A stretch of 64,000 nucleotides of DNA from an uncultured Vampirovibrio sp. (GTDB lineage Bacteria; Cyanobacteriota; Vampirovibrionia; Gastranaerophilales; Gastranaerophilaceae). A program made the position numbers and the translations under genes. The notes under the pieces are model-generated. The model was not told the origin of the DNA. It saw nothing but the letters and a program-made list of their open reading frames with translations, and made no database searches. The stretch is from assembly GCA_910579975.1 (NCBI GenBank), contig CAJTWU010000002.1, forward strand, positions 43,237-107,236, given 5' to 3'. Numbering within the stretch: the first letter of the stretch is position 1; every line of letters starts with the position of its first letter. This document shows positions 55,785 to 64,000 of the stretch, one piece after another.

Positions 55785-57092
55785 TTATCCTTCCATAAGT
55801 TTGAATTTTTTTCTTAAATCCAGTGCCATTATCGCACAAAGAATTATAGCAGCAATAATGAGTGCAGACCAGAAACCAATTAAATACATTTTAAAATATA
55901 AGCCCAGCAAACATCCGAGAGGAAGAGCTATAATCCAGTAAGCAATAAGGTTTGAAATCATAACGATTTTTGTTTGTTTTAATCCTCTGAAAATTCCTGC
56001 AAGTGAGGCTTGTACTCCGTCAAAGATTTGCATAAAGCATAATAAATAAATAACAGGCACGCAAACTTCGATAAGTACAGGGTCTGTGGTAAACAAACCC
56101 GCAATTATTCCCGGAGCAGAAGCTACCACAATAGCTGAACAAGCCATAAATCCGGCTGATAATTGAATAGCTGTAAATGCATATTCTTTCAGGGATTTAT
56201 AGTCTTTAGCTCCGTTTGTAAATCCAACTTTTACAGCGCCGGCATTTCCCAATGCAAGCGGTATCATAAATGAAACAGAGGTTATTGTGCAGACAATGTT
56301 CATTGCAGCTGCATAAACACCTGAAATTCTTCCCAAAATAACGGTCATACCATTAAAAGCGACAAATTCTATCATTACAGCTAAAGAAGACGGAGTTCCT
56401 ACTTTGAGTAAATCAAGGTAGTAATTTTTATCTTTATGATGTTTAATTTTGACTTTTTTGAAACAGTAAAGAAATAAAATAATACCCATAAAATAACGGG
56501 TAATTAAGCTTGCAATAGCAAGTCCGGCTGCTCCCATTTCAGGAATTATTCCATAACCAAATACAAATAGAATATTTAAAACTACGTTCAAAAATATACA
56601 AAAAACAGTTAAAAGGTTTGGAAATAAAACAATCTCAAACGCTTGTAAAAACTCTTTTGACATACAATGCAAATATGCACCAAAGACCGAAAACGCTGTT
56701 ATAAAGAAGTATTCTTTAATCATCGGGTTTAAATGTTCTTCAAACCCTAATAAATCTATAAATGGTATACAAGCTAAAATTATAAGAGAAATTACAACAG
56801 ATGCGATTGCAGTAAATTTCAAAGAAGGATAAAAATATTTTTCAGGCTCTTTATTGGCGCCTCTATAATTAGAAAGTATTGGAGAGATACTGATTAAAAT
56901 ACCAATACCGAACATTGTAATACAGTTAATAATTGCTGTTGCAAGGCTAATTGCCGCGAGTGTATCGGTTGAATGTCTTCCCGCAACAATAACGTCTCCA
57001 ACACCGATTAGAATAAAACCAAGATTGCCTAATATAATTGGCAATGCAATATGTAATAAATCTTTTATATAAAATAGTTTTTGTTTAAGCAT
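55785..57092 (-). CDS. MATE family efflux transporter
   Basis: 435 residues and about twelve membrane helices in two halves, as in MATE proteins. ALPIILGNLGFILIGVGDVIVAGRHST opens it (in short: LPIILGNLGF, then GDVIVAGRHS). The second half has LGNAGAVKVGFTNGA. It exports drugs or metabolites with sodium or proton exchange. The substrate is unknown. Located two bases upstream of rsmE. Confidence 0.93.
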   Translation of the reverse strand: MLKQKLFYIKDLLHIALPIILGNLGFILIGVGDVIVAGRHSTDTLAAISLATAIINCITMFGIGILISISPILSNYRGANKEPEKYFYPSLKFTAIASVVISLIILACIPFIDLLGFEEHLNPMIKEYFFITAFSVFGAYLHCMSKEFLQAFEIVLFPNLLTVFCIFLNVVLNILFVFGYGIIPEMGAAGLAIASLITRYFMGIILFLYCFKKVKIKHHKDKNYYLDLLKVGTPSSLAVMIEFVAFNGMTVILGRISGVYAAAMNIVCTITSVSFMIPLALGNAGAVKVGFTNGAKDYKSLKEYAFTAIQLSAGFMACSAIVVASAPGIIAGLFTTDPVLIEVCVPVIYLLCFMQIFDGVQASLAGIFRGLKQTKIVMISNLIAYWIIALPLGCLLGLYFKMYLIGFWSALIIAAIILCAIMALDLRKKFKLMEG

Positions 57093-57097
57093 AATAT

Positions 57098-58132
57098 TTA
57101 TTTTAGCTTAAACATATAGTTTTTTTTGAGTATTTTTAAAAATTCACCCAGATAGACAGTTAAAATAATTCCAAAAACAAAATAAAAATAAGTAGTTTTT
57201 AAAGGGCAATAAAACCAGTAAATATCGGCATTATTTTTGATTTCAAAAGGAATATTTTTATATAATAGCAGACAATAAGTTATTATATTAAAGACTAATA
57301 AGTGATTTGCCATAATGTGATAGGTATTTTGTCCTATTTTATGTAAAAAATTACAATCTTTAATTTTGTTGTATAAAATGTTTACAATATATAAGCTTAT
57401 CCAAATTCCGCTAAAACTTGTTATAATCGGCACAATCCAATTGTCGAAATCTCCCCATACCAGAATATAACTCAAACCTATGCCATCAGCCGGAGTAAAG
57501 TCTTTGTTAGTCAACCACAATAATGATTGTAAAATTAAAACAAATCCTAAAATCTGAAATGAAAAAATATTAATTTTGTTTTCTATCTTTGTTTTATACA
57601 AATATCCGGCTTCAATAAACATAAGTGAAAACATTGTTCTAAGAAGATACAAAATCCAGAGATTATCTGCAAATTTACCAAGTTGAATTGCAATGAGCGC
57701 GAAAATAAAATACCAGAAAATATTCAAATGCTTGTGAATAATTTTGTAAATGATTAAACTTGTAAAAAGCTGCGGTACAAACCATAATGGTGAAATTAAG
57801 TCTAATTGATGTCCGGTTAAAAACGGCATGATAAGCTCATTTTTCAAAGATACAGGCATACCCCAAAACTTACCGGCAAAAGGTGTAATTAATTGAGTTA
57901 TACCTAAATAGATTATGGAATAAACAACATATGGAATCATTAAACTTTTAATTCTTTTTCTAACGTATTCCAAAAATCCGTAATCAGGTTTGAACAACAT
58001 GCCGGCAATAAAAAAGAACAGCACAACCTGAAAAGAGTATGGCGGGAACATAGGAATTAAAGAAAATTCAAGATGTCCGCTTACAACAAGTAAAATTGCC
58101 AAAGCTTTTAAAATATTTATTTTATTATTCAT
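57098..58132 (-). CDS. Acyltransferase family 3 membrane protein
   Basis: 344 residues, about ten membrane helices. INILKALAILLVVSGH near the start carries the conserved histidine of this family and the second region has PPYSFQVVLFFFIAGMLF. These enzymes O-acylate surface sugars. The ATG at 58132 overlaps the stop of the upstream O-acetyltransferase as TTATGA. A TTG seven codons earlier is rejected. Together they could decorate a glycan. Confidence 0.9.
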   Translation of the reverse strand: MNNKINILKALAILLVVSGHLEFSLIPMFPPYSFQVVLFFFIAGMLFKPDYGFLEYVRKRIKSLMIPYVVYSIIYLGITQLITPFAGKFWGMPVSLKNELIMPFLTGHQLDLISPLWFVPQLFTSLIIYKIIHKHLNIFWYFIFALIAIQLGKFADNLWILYLLRTMFSLMFIEAGYLYKTKIENKINIFSFQILGFVLILQSLLWLTNKDFTPADGIGLSYILVWGDFDNWIVPIITSFSGIWISLYIVNILYNKIKDCNFLHKIGQNTYHIMANHLLVFNIITYCLLLYKNIPFEIKNNADIYWFYCPLKTTYFYFVFGIILTVYLGEFLKILKKNYMFKLK

Positions 58133-58662
58133 AACTGTTTTAAAATTTTGCAAGGATTACCAACAGCAACGACATTTGATGGAATGTCTTTTGTGACTAC
58201 ACTTCCTGCACCTATTACAACATTATCTCCTATTGTAACTCCTGCCAAAACTGTAACATTACCGCCAAACCAAACATTATTGCCTACTTTGATTGGTTTA
58301 GCATATTCAACGCCTGAATTTCTTACTGCAAAATCAAGCGGATGCTCTGCTGTATAAAATCCGCAATTTGGTCCGATAAATACATTATCACCGAAAGTAA
58401 CACTTGCCGGGTCTAAAATTACTAAATTGTGGTTAGAATAAAAATTTTCGCCAATTTCGATATTATAGCCGTAATCGCAAAAGAAATTTGGCTCAATCTG
58501 GAAGTTTTTACCCGTTTTACCAAACAAAGATTTGATATAATTATTGTTTAATTCTGAATTATATTTATAGCAGAGTTCTTTTGCCTTAACCCTTTCTTCA
58601 AAAAGTCCATCAAGATTAGGATTGTATAAAAGACCTGATAACATTTTTTCTTTTTCGTTCAT
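58129..58662 (-). CDS. Hexapeptide-repeat O-acetyltransferase (maltose acetyltransferase type)
   Basis: 177 residues. Left-handed beta-helix repeats run through about residues 65-175 (IGENFYSNHN, VTVLAGVTIGDNVVIGAGSVVTKDI, given here as VTIGDNVVIGAGSVV). The N-terminal MNEKEKMLSGLLYNPN is typical of the Maa/LacA family. It acetylates sugars with acetyl-CoA. Translationally coupled to the membrane acyltransferase, so both may act on the same polymer. Confidence 0.94.
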   Translation of the reverse strand: MNEKEKMLSGLLYNPNLDGLFEERVKAKELCYKYNSELNNNYIKSLFGKTGKNFQIEPNFFCDYGYNIEIGENFYSNHNLVILDPASVTFGDNVFIGPNCGFYTAEHPLDFAVRNSGVEYAKPIKVGNNVWFGGNVTVLAGVTIGDNVVIGAGSVVTKDIPSNVVAVGNPCKILKQL

Positions 58663-58677
58663 AAAAATATTTTACAT

Positions 58678-58708
58678 AAAAAAAGGGCTTTTGAAAGCCC
58701 CTTTTTTT
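58678..58708. terminator. Bidirectional intrinsic terminator
   Basis: GGGCTT (58685-58690) and AAGCCC (58695-58700) with A-run on the left and T-run on the right, so it can end transcription on either strand. It follows the M48 gene on the minus strand. Confidence 0.85.
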
Positions 58709-59549
58709 AATATGAAATAGCTCTGATTACATTAAATGATTTATCCCAGCCATTAGAATCTTTTGCATTTTTGTATTTTTCCATTTTAGCGGCACGTTTT
58801 GCTTTTAATTTTTCTTGGCTCTTGTTAAATTTTGCCAATTTTTTTGCATCTGCATTTCTTTCTTTTACAATTGGTGCTGCATAAATCATAAATTTCTTAT
58901 ATGAGTCGGTTGTATAACCCAATTTAGTTTTTGCCGGATAAGTATAAGTAATGTAATCATAAAGATACATAGTTCTCTTGTCGCTTGATGGGTGAGTTGA
59001 TGTAAAATCTTTATAGCAGCCGCCTATTTTGAATAATACAGAAACCATTGCAAGCGGGTTGTAACCGGCTTTTGTCATTAAATCAACACCTGTAATATCA
59101 GCTTCATATTCTTCTACTCTGGACATTTTTAACATTGTTAAATTGTTAGCAGAATTTGCTGCAAGTCTCATACCTGCGCTCATATTTGTGTTAGCAATTG
59201 CTGTTGCGGTAACGGTTCCTATAACATTTTGTTTTGCAACGTGATTGTTTACAATATGTCCGATTTCGTGAGCAATAACACCGGCAAGTTCAGCATCATT
59301 ATCAACAAACTTTAATAAACCTGTATAAACACAAATTTGTTTATCAGCGTTAGCAAAAGCGTTGACTTCATCTGTTTCAATTACTTTGAATTCAATTTTT
59401 GTAGGCAAATTGTTTTTTGCAAGAAGTGATTTACCAATTCTGTTAACCCGGTCAACATTTGCCTTTGTTGTCCAATTAGTTGTTGCTGCATTTGCTGCGA
59501 TGTGCATACTAAATACAAACGCAATAAATAAGCCTAAAATCTTTTTCAT
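58707..59549 (-). CDS. M48 family metallopeptidase, exported
   Basis: 280 residues from ATG 59549 with GGAG upstream. Signal peptide ending near ANAA. HEIGHIVNNHV is the zinc motif (HExxH), and EYEADITGVDLMTKAGY supplies the third ligand. Such BepA/LoiP-like proteases degrade misfolded envelope proteins. The C-terminal 40 residues are strongly basic and helical (KAKRAAKMEKYKNAK). It is divergent from lrgA. Confidence 0.95.
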   Translation of the reverse strand: MKKILGLFIAFVFSMHIAANAATTNWTTKANVDRVNRIGKSLLAKNNLPTKIEFKVIETDEVNAFANADKQICVYTGLLKFVDNDAELAGVIAHEIGHIVNNHVAKQNVIGTVTATAIANTNMSAGMRLAANSANNLTMLKMSRVEEYEADITGVDLMTKAGYNPLAMVSVLFKIGGCYKDFTSTHPSSDKRTMYLYDYITYTYPAKTKLGYTTDSYKKFMIYAAPIVKERNADAKKLAKFNKSQEKLKAKRAAKMEKYKNAKDSNGWDKSFNVIRAISY

Positions 59550-59623
59550 AAATTTCTCCCAATAGACTATTACCAAAAATATTATAGTCAAAAAAATTTT
59601 TTGCTTCATGTTATTATTTCAAT

Positions 59624-60001
59624 ATGTTAAAACAAATTTATTATTTTTTAAGAGGGTTTGCAATTCTTGTGATGTTTTATATCATAAGTCTTTTTATTAT
59701 AAAAAGCTTGCATATCATGTTGCCGCCCGCAATTCTCGGATTAATTCTTTTTGCTGTTAGTTTAGTTTTAGGAATTGTGAAAGAAGCATGGATTGAAACA
59801 ACAGCAAATGTCTTAATAAAAAACATGGCAATGTTTATTGTTCCATTTATGGGCGGACTTGTTGTATATAAGTCACTTTTAGTAAAAAATATTTTTGTAA
59901 TTTTATTTGTGACTTTTACAACAACTACACTTCTAATTATTATTACAGGTTTGTTTGTTGAATTTGGATTGAAATTTATGAGAAAGTTAAAACATGAGTA
60001 A
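59624..60001 (+). CDS. CidA/LrgA family protein
   Basis: 125 residues with four hydrophobic helices. LRGFAILVMFYIISLFI and LPPAILGLILFAVSLVLG match CidA/LrgA holin-like proteins. They regulate murein hydrolases or export small metabolites. The start has no clear ribosome site. It overlaps lrgB by eight bases. Confidence 0.9.
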   Translation: MLKQIYYFLRGFAILVMFYIISLFIIKSLHIMLPPAILGLILFAVSLVLGIVKEAWIETTANVLIKNMAMFIVPFMGGLVVYKSLLVKNIFVILFVTFTTTTLLIIITGLFVEFGLKFMRKLKHE

Positions 60002-60668
60002 TTTTTTCGGTTTTTTTATAACAATTATTTTTTATAAAATTGCTGAACGCTTGAAATGGCCAAAGCTGCCGCCAATAATTATTGCAGGCGGAGCAATTAT
60101 ATTAATGCTGGAAGTTTTTAAAATAGATTTCGAAATATACAATAAAAGCGCTTCATATCTCACTTTGCTTTTAATGCCCGCAACCATTGCTCTCGGCTAC
60201 CCTATTTATAAGAATATAGAACTTTTAAAACAGAATAAAAGAATAATTTATACTGCATTTTTTGTTGTAACTGTTTTTGCAATAATATCTACTTACTTGA
60301 CTGCAAAAATTTGTCATGCGGATTTATGTGTAATTGAATCAATGCTTCCAAAATCAGTAACAGCTCCAATTGCAGTAGAAATTTCCAAAAACATTGGCGG
60401 TATTCCCGAACTTACAGCTTGTGTTGTCGTTTTAACCGGAGTTTTTGGAGGAATGTTCGGACATAAAATTTTGGAAATAATCAGGGTTAAAAATGACATT
60501 GCAATAGGACTTTCACTGGGAGCTGCAAGCCATGTTATCGGGACATCCAGATGTGTGGAAAAAGGAAATGAAAAACAAATTGTTATGGCATCAACCGCTT
60601 TGGTTATTGTAGGAATTTTGACAGCAATTATTGCTCCAATAGCAAAAAAGATTTTTATGGGTTTTTAG
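59994..60668 (+). CDS. LrgB family protein
   Basis: 224 residues, about six membrane helices. ESMLPKSVTAPIAVEISKNIGGIPELTA (in short: PKSVTAPIAVEISKNIGG) is the LrgB signature, followed by GAASHVIGTSRCVE. LrgA and LrgB work as a pair; in other bacteria and plants they handle glycolate, pyruvate or lactate export. Which applies here is unknown. Confidence 0.93.
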   Translation: MSNFFGFFITIIFYKIAERLKWPKLPPIIIAGGAIILMLEVFKIDFEIYNKSASYLTLLLMPATIALGYPIYKNIELLKQNKRIIYTAFFVVTVFAIISTYLTAKICHADLCVIESMLPKSVTAPIAVEISKNIGGIPELTACVVVLTGVFGGMFGHKILEIIRVKNDIAIGLSLGAASHVIGTSRCVEKGNEKQIVMASTALVIVGILTAIIAPIAKKIFMGF

Positions 60669-60698
60669 ATAGGTAATATAACTATCAAGAAATCAAAA

Positions 60699-61178
60699 AT
60701 GAGAATACAACCAATATACAGCTATTATGAATTGCATGATAAAACAAATGTTATGTCTTGCCCGCAAATGCCGGAAGATACATTTGTTAAATCTTCTTCT
60801 TTTAAGGGTTATAGAATGATACATTTTTTGGAGGGGGAAATACCTTATACGGAGAAAAATTTAAAACAATTTAATCAAAATATTTATGAAGAAAAAGGAA
60901 TTCTGGATATAGATGATTTTGAGTATATTTTAGATTGCAAAGAATCAGATAAAATTATAAATATGAAATTCAATATAGCAGGAGAAACTATCGGACATCT
61001 TCTTGTTGATTATTACCCGAATTCAAACAATCCTCAAGAAATCAACAGATTAGAAAAAATAGTTAGAACTATTAATTCTAAAGGATTTGATTTCCAAGCA
61101 AAAGATGAGTTTGGCAAAACTCCGCTTGATAAAGCAAAAGAAGCTGAAAATTACTTGTTTTTAAGATATTTTAGGTAG
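60699..61178 (+). CDS. Unknown protein with SSSFKGY tag and ankyrin-like end
   Basis: 159 residues. It starts MRIQPIYSYYELHD, then KSSSFKGYRM (about residues 31-40), the same tag as other proteins here. No signal peptide. The middle is unrecognised; the last 50 residues (IVRTINSKGFDFQAKDEFGKTPLDKAKEA, in short: GFDFQAKDEFGKTPLDKA) look like a single ankyrin repeat. Its 3' end overlaps the convergent helicase by 18 bases. The final function is unknown. Confidence 0.75.
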   Translation: MRIQPIYSYYELHDKTNVMSCPQMPEDTFVKSSSFKGYRMIHFLEGEIPYTEKNLKQFNQNIYEEKGILDIDDFEYILDCKESDKIINMKFNIAGETIGHLLVDYYPNSNNPQEINRLEKIVRTINSKGFDFQAKDEFGKTPLDKAKEAENYLFLRYFR

Positions 61179-63749
61179 TTTATCCCTACCTTCAAAATAC
61201 AGAGTAAAGAAACATTCACTGCTTGTTCTGAAGCGGCTTTTTTCGGTGAGAGTTTTAATCTCTTCTTCAGTATCAACATCGACTTGGGCTATATCAAAGA
61301 ATAAATCATTTTCACGTTTTCTTATATCATTTTCCAGTACTCTCATACTTTTAGTAATCTTTAATTCTTCAAGACGATCAGTTATTTTCCCGTTGAGTTT
61401 TTTCTTTAACTCGTCGACCTCTGTTTTTAAATCCTTTAAACTAAATTCAAGTGCAGATTTTTTTCTCCCGGCAATTAGCTTAATCCTTTCAACTTCATAC
61501 GCAAAAGAACCCTGTTTGCTTAATAAATAATCTTCAATAATCTGATTTTTATCAATGTTAAATTCTAATCCGGAAGCGTATTTTTTGTCTTCTTCTATTT
61601 TTTCGACAGGTAAATTTAAAATCTCTTTACAGCGTTCTTCGGATAAAATTTCTCCTGATAAAGTTTGCCCAATCAAAATATGTTTTGTCTGCAAAAATCC
61701 TTCATTTGAAGAAATATTTACTTCAAAAAACCCTATGGTTAATGGTTCAATGTCCGTGTTAACATATATTTTAGCTTCTTTAAAAAAAGTCCAGTTCCAT
61801 TTGTTGAACAACCCCTTTGCAATAGGAGAAGTGTAAGTTATTCTATTGTAATGCGGTTTAAAATCTTTCGAAAGCCCGTATTTTTCTCTCCCTTCATAAG
61901 GTCTTGTGGCTGAACCTGTATTGTAGTAAAACAAGAAATTATTGCCGTCATTTTCTTTTCTTGTCAAAGTTTTTTCTTTGTCATCAACTAAATAATAGCT
62001 TCTCTGGTTAGAAAAATAATATTTCACAACCTCCCATAAGTCTTGATTTATTTCATCAATCTGCTCTTCGATGTACTTAGGATTAATAGATACTTTATCA
62101 GCAATAGATTTTGTAAATGTTGTGAATAACATATCTTCTGATTTTTTTGCAAGCTCTTCGTTAGATACTCTGTTTACACCGAGATTTTCTTCGAAAGCTT
62201 GCTGCACTGCATTTTTATGTCTAAAATTTGTTAGAACTTCTTTTATTTTTGTATCAAAATTACCAACTATGTCATCAGACATGCCAAAAATTCGGTTGAA
62301 TTGAAAAGTTCTTTTGTTTATGAGTTCCAAATTCCTAACATCATAAAAATTTTCACTGCTTAACATGTTTATTACGAGTACATCAGATTCTTGACCTTGC
62401 CTGTGACAACGACAAATCCTCTGTTCTACTTTTATAGAGTCATAAGGGAAATCATAATTTACGATAACAGGACAAAACTCAAGGTCAATACCTTTTGCAG
62501 CATTGTCATTGGCAATTAATATTTCAATTTCATCATCAAACCTGAATTCTTCAATTGTGTCATTATCCTTGTATTTGATTACATTAAATCTTTGACCTAA
62601 AAAGATTTTATACAAATAGTCAAAAGTTAGACTGTTTTCAACGAAAATTACTGCTTTTTGAGGAACTTTCATTGATTTAAGATGATTGAATGTTGTTTTA
62701 AGAATTTTTAAAAGTTCGGATGTTTTTGAATTAATAAAAATCTCATTAGTTAATCGTTTAATCTCTTCCAGAACAGCTTTTTCTTGTCCGTAAGTTCTTT
62801 TCGCCGCACCTTCTAAAATATGCTCAAAAGCGCGGGGAGAGGAAGAAAGCGCTTTGAAGAATAATAAATTAAGATTATAATTGTCTATTTCAGGATAAGC
62901 AATTTTGTCTTCGGATAATAAATACGCCGAAACAAGCTTATAGAGTAATTTTTCTTCTTTTGAAAGCCTGTAATTTACGGTTATTGGAATTCTCCGGCTG
63001 AAATTTACATAGTCGGTTGTTTGACATTTGAGGGTTCTGAAACAAAATTGAGAAACCCACTCTGTTAATTCAGGATAGTTTTCAGGCTTTCTGAAATATC
63101 TTTTGTAGAACCAATCTTCATTAGGCAGAACACTTTCATCAATAAAATGGATAAGCCAATAAATATCCATAATACTCATTGTTATCGGCGTTGGTGTTAA
63201 TAATAATTTAAAAGCTTGTCCCGCAATTTCTTTTAAAATTTGTACCGATTTGTTTTCAGGCTTGGATAAAATATCAGCCTCATCAAAGATAACTAAGTCC
63301 CATAACTTTGTTTTAGCAGTATCAGCATATTTTGTGGCAAAATCATAAGAGGTGATTGTAATCCCGTCAACTTCAGGCAAGGTTTTTGGAGTATTCCAAA
63401 ATTCAAAAGGAACAGTTGGAAAATCTTTTTTGAGTTTCCTGAACCATTGTTGCAAAAGGTTTACAGGCAATATAATCAGGATGTTTTCTTTTCCTTCATA
63501 CCACTTTTGACAGGCAACGAGGAGCGCTTCATAAGTTTTACCAAGACTTGCTTCATCACATAGGATACAGCCTTTTAAGTAGTCTGAACGTAATGCAAAA
63601 CGAGCCGCCGTAACTTGATAAGGGTAGATTTTTGCAGTAGATGAAGCATAAACAGGAAGCAATGTTTTATCGTCAACAAAAGTCTCAAGTCGTTTTGACT
63701 CAATAAATGCAGCATAAACTGATTGAAACTTTGTTTTTACTTCCAACAT
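61161..63749 (-). CDS. SNF2/DEAD-type helicase, candidate defence protein
   Basis: 862 residues. Helicase domain 1 has DEASLGKT (65-72, in place of the usual DEMGLGKT) and DEAD (156-159), then LLTPTP. Domain 2 has FVENSLTFDYL and ending motif RICRCHRQGQE. The C-terminal 400 residues hold no enzymatic motif I know but include a long coiled coil. SNF2 helicases of this size often sit beside DNA methyltransferases in restriction-type systems. It is divergent from the truncated gene at 63826, 76 bases away. Confidence 0.88.
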   Translation of the reverse strand: MLEVKTKFQSVYAAFIESKRLETFVDDKTLLPVYASSTAKIYPYQVTAARFALRSDYLKGCILCDEASLGKTYEALLVACQKWYEGKENILIILPVNLLQQWFRKLKKDFPTVPFEFWNTPKTLPEVDGITITSYDFATKYADTAKTKLWDLVIFDEADILSKPENKSVQILKEIAGQAFKLLLTPTPITMSIMDIYWLIHFIDESVLPNEDWFYKRYFRKPENYPELTEWVSQFCFRTLKCQTTDYVNFSRRIPITVNYRLSKEEKLLYKLVSAYLLSEDKIAYPEIDNYNLNLLFFKALSSSPRAFEHILEGAAKRTYGQEKAVLEEIKRLTNEIFINSKTSELLKILKTTFNHLKSMKVPQKAVIFVENSLTFDYLYKIFLGQRFNVIKYKDNDTIEEFRFDDEIEILIANDNAAKGIDLEFCPVIVNYDFPYDSIKVEQRICRCHRQGQESDVLVINMLSSENFYDVRNLELINKRTFQFNRIFGMSDDIVGNFDTKIKEVLTNFRHKNAVQQAFEENLGVNRVSNEELAKKSEDMLFTTFTKSIADKVSINPKYIEEQIDEINQDLWEVVKYYFSNQRSYYLVDDKEKTLTRKENDGNNFLFYYNTGSATRPYEGREKYGLSKDFKPHYNRITYTSPIAKGLFNKWNWTFFKEAKIYVNTDIEPLTIGFFEVNISSNEGFLQTKHILIGQTLSGEILSEERCKEILNLPVEKIEEDKKYASGLEFNIDKNQIIEDYLLSKQGSFAYEVERIKLIAGRKKSALEFSLKDLKTEVDELKKKLNGKITDRLEELKITKSMRVLENDIRKRENDLFFDIAQVDVDTEEEIKTLTEKSRFRTSSECFFTLYFEGRDKLPKIS

Positions 63750-63825
63750 TGTATATAAATTTTAACATAAAATCGCTTTTTATGTTATGATATTTTTATT
63801 AAATAATGCAAGAATAGGAAGCTGT

Positions 63826-64000
63826 ATGATAGACAAGATTGATGGCAAAAGTTTGGATGTTGAGGGGCTGGAAAAAGAAAAATTAAAATCAGTATTTCCT
63901 CAATGTTTTTCAGAAGGCAAACTGGATATAGATAAATTATTAAATCTTTGCGGTGAGTATATTGATAAAGATTTTGAGAAATACAAATTTGAATGGCAAG
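63826..64000 (+). CDS. Start of a probable adenine-specific DNA methyltransferase (truncated)
   Basis: 58 codons only, cut by the window end. ATG 63826 with AGGAAG upstream. MIDKIDGKSLDVEGLEKEK and GKLDIDKLLNLCGEYIDK, then FEKYKFEW, resemble the N-terminus of type III restriction Mod-type methyltransferases. No catalytic motif is visible yet, so this is an informed guess. Divergent from the SNF2 helicase, supporting a restriction-like locus. Confidence 0.5.
   Translation, partial: MIDKIDGKSLDVEGLEKEKLKSVFPQCFSEGKLDIDKLLNLCGEYIDKDFEKYKFEWQ

Noticed and set aside
1..64000. tRNA, rRNA, CRISPR arrays, insertion sequences
   Set aside because: I looked for T-loop sequences, regularly spaced repeats and transposase motifs and saw none. 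A tRNAscan or CRISPR-finder run would settle it.

Overview
The window is AT-rich, densely packed bacterial chromosome. It looks like an uncultured gut-type anaerobe of the non-photosynthetic cyanobacterial sister lineage (Melainabacteria/Vampirovibrionia, order Gastranaerophilales). That assignment is my inference. It rests on the efp-accB-accC order, fermentative or anaerobic genes (nrdG, nitroreductase), a Gram-negative style envelope (AsmA-like protein, lgt, LCP protein) and several lineage-style proteins that start M-[RK]-I and carry a short F-K/G tag near the N-terminus. I found no rRNA, tRNA, CRISPR array, transposase or prophage.

Layout. 1-9.1 kb: a truncated M16 protease, a lipoprotein next to lgt, a zinc alcohol dehydrogenase, plsY, two drug/metabolite transporters, a small parvulin and mazG. 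9.2-15 kb: a giant AsmA-like protein, nrdG, an acyl-CoA synthetase and a type-4 uracil-DNA glycosylase. 15-20.3 kb, minus strand: adenine deaminase, unknowns, and efp-accB-accC. 20.4-24.7 kb: a sigma/anti-sigma pair converging on clpB. 24.7-25.8 kb: a mini-island with an XRE regulator, a tiny hydrophobic peptide gene with an antisense RNA, and a divergent small ORF. 25.8-30 kb: nitroreductase, LCP, Sua5, EF-hand protein, surE. 30.0-30.5 kb: a second tiny hydrophobic peptide/antisense RNA locus. 30.5-39 kb: alr, eno, pdxJ, nifU-nifS, mscS, a serine protease and rlmH. 39-46.2 kb: lineage-style unknowns, TPR protein, thrB and an HNH protein. 46.3-50.9 kb: the dTDP-rhamnose operon rfbCBDA plus an undecaprenyl-phosphate sugar transferase. 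50.9-58.7 kb, minus strand: CheR-like methyltransferase, bioA-bioD, tRNA nucleotidyltransferase, rsmE, MATE, acyltransferase and O-acetyltransferase. 58.7-64 kb: M48 protease, lrgAB, an ankyrin-like protein, an SNF2-type helicase and the divergent start of what looks like an adenine DNA methyltransferase.

How the genes fit together. The rhamnose operon and its sugar transferase could feed a surface glycan. The LCP protein and the acyltransferase/O-acetyltransferase pair could attach or decorate such a polymer. plsY, accBC and the acyl-CoA synthetase serve membrane lipids, and bioA-bioD supplies biotin for AccB.

The best candidate for an undescribed system is the pair of loci at 24.83-25.07 kb and 30.19-30.46 kb. 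Each encodes a 22-24 residue hydrophobic peptide behind a very strong ribosome binding site on the minus strand. Each has a strong plus-strand promoter driving a roughly 100-nt antisense RNA whose intrinsic terminator lies inside the peptide gene. This is the layout of type I toxin-antitoxin modules, present twice with unrelated sequence but the same architecture. A second candidate is a possible defence locus at the right edge. A third is the recurrent N-terminal tag on otherwise unrelated proteins.
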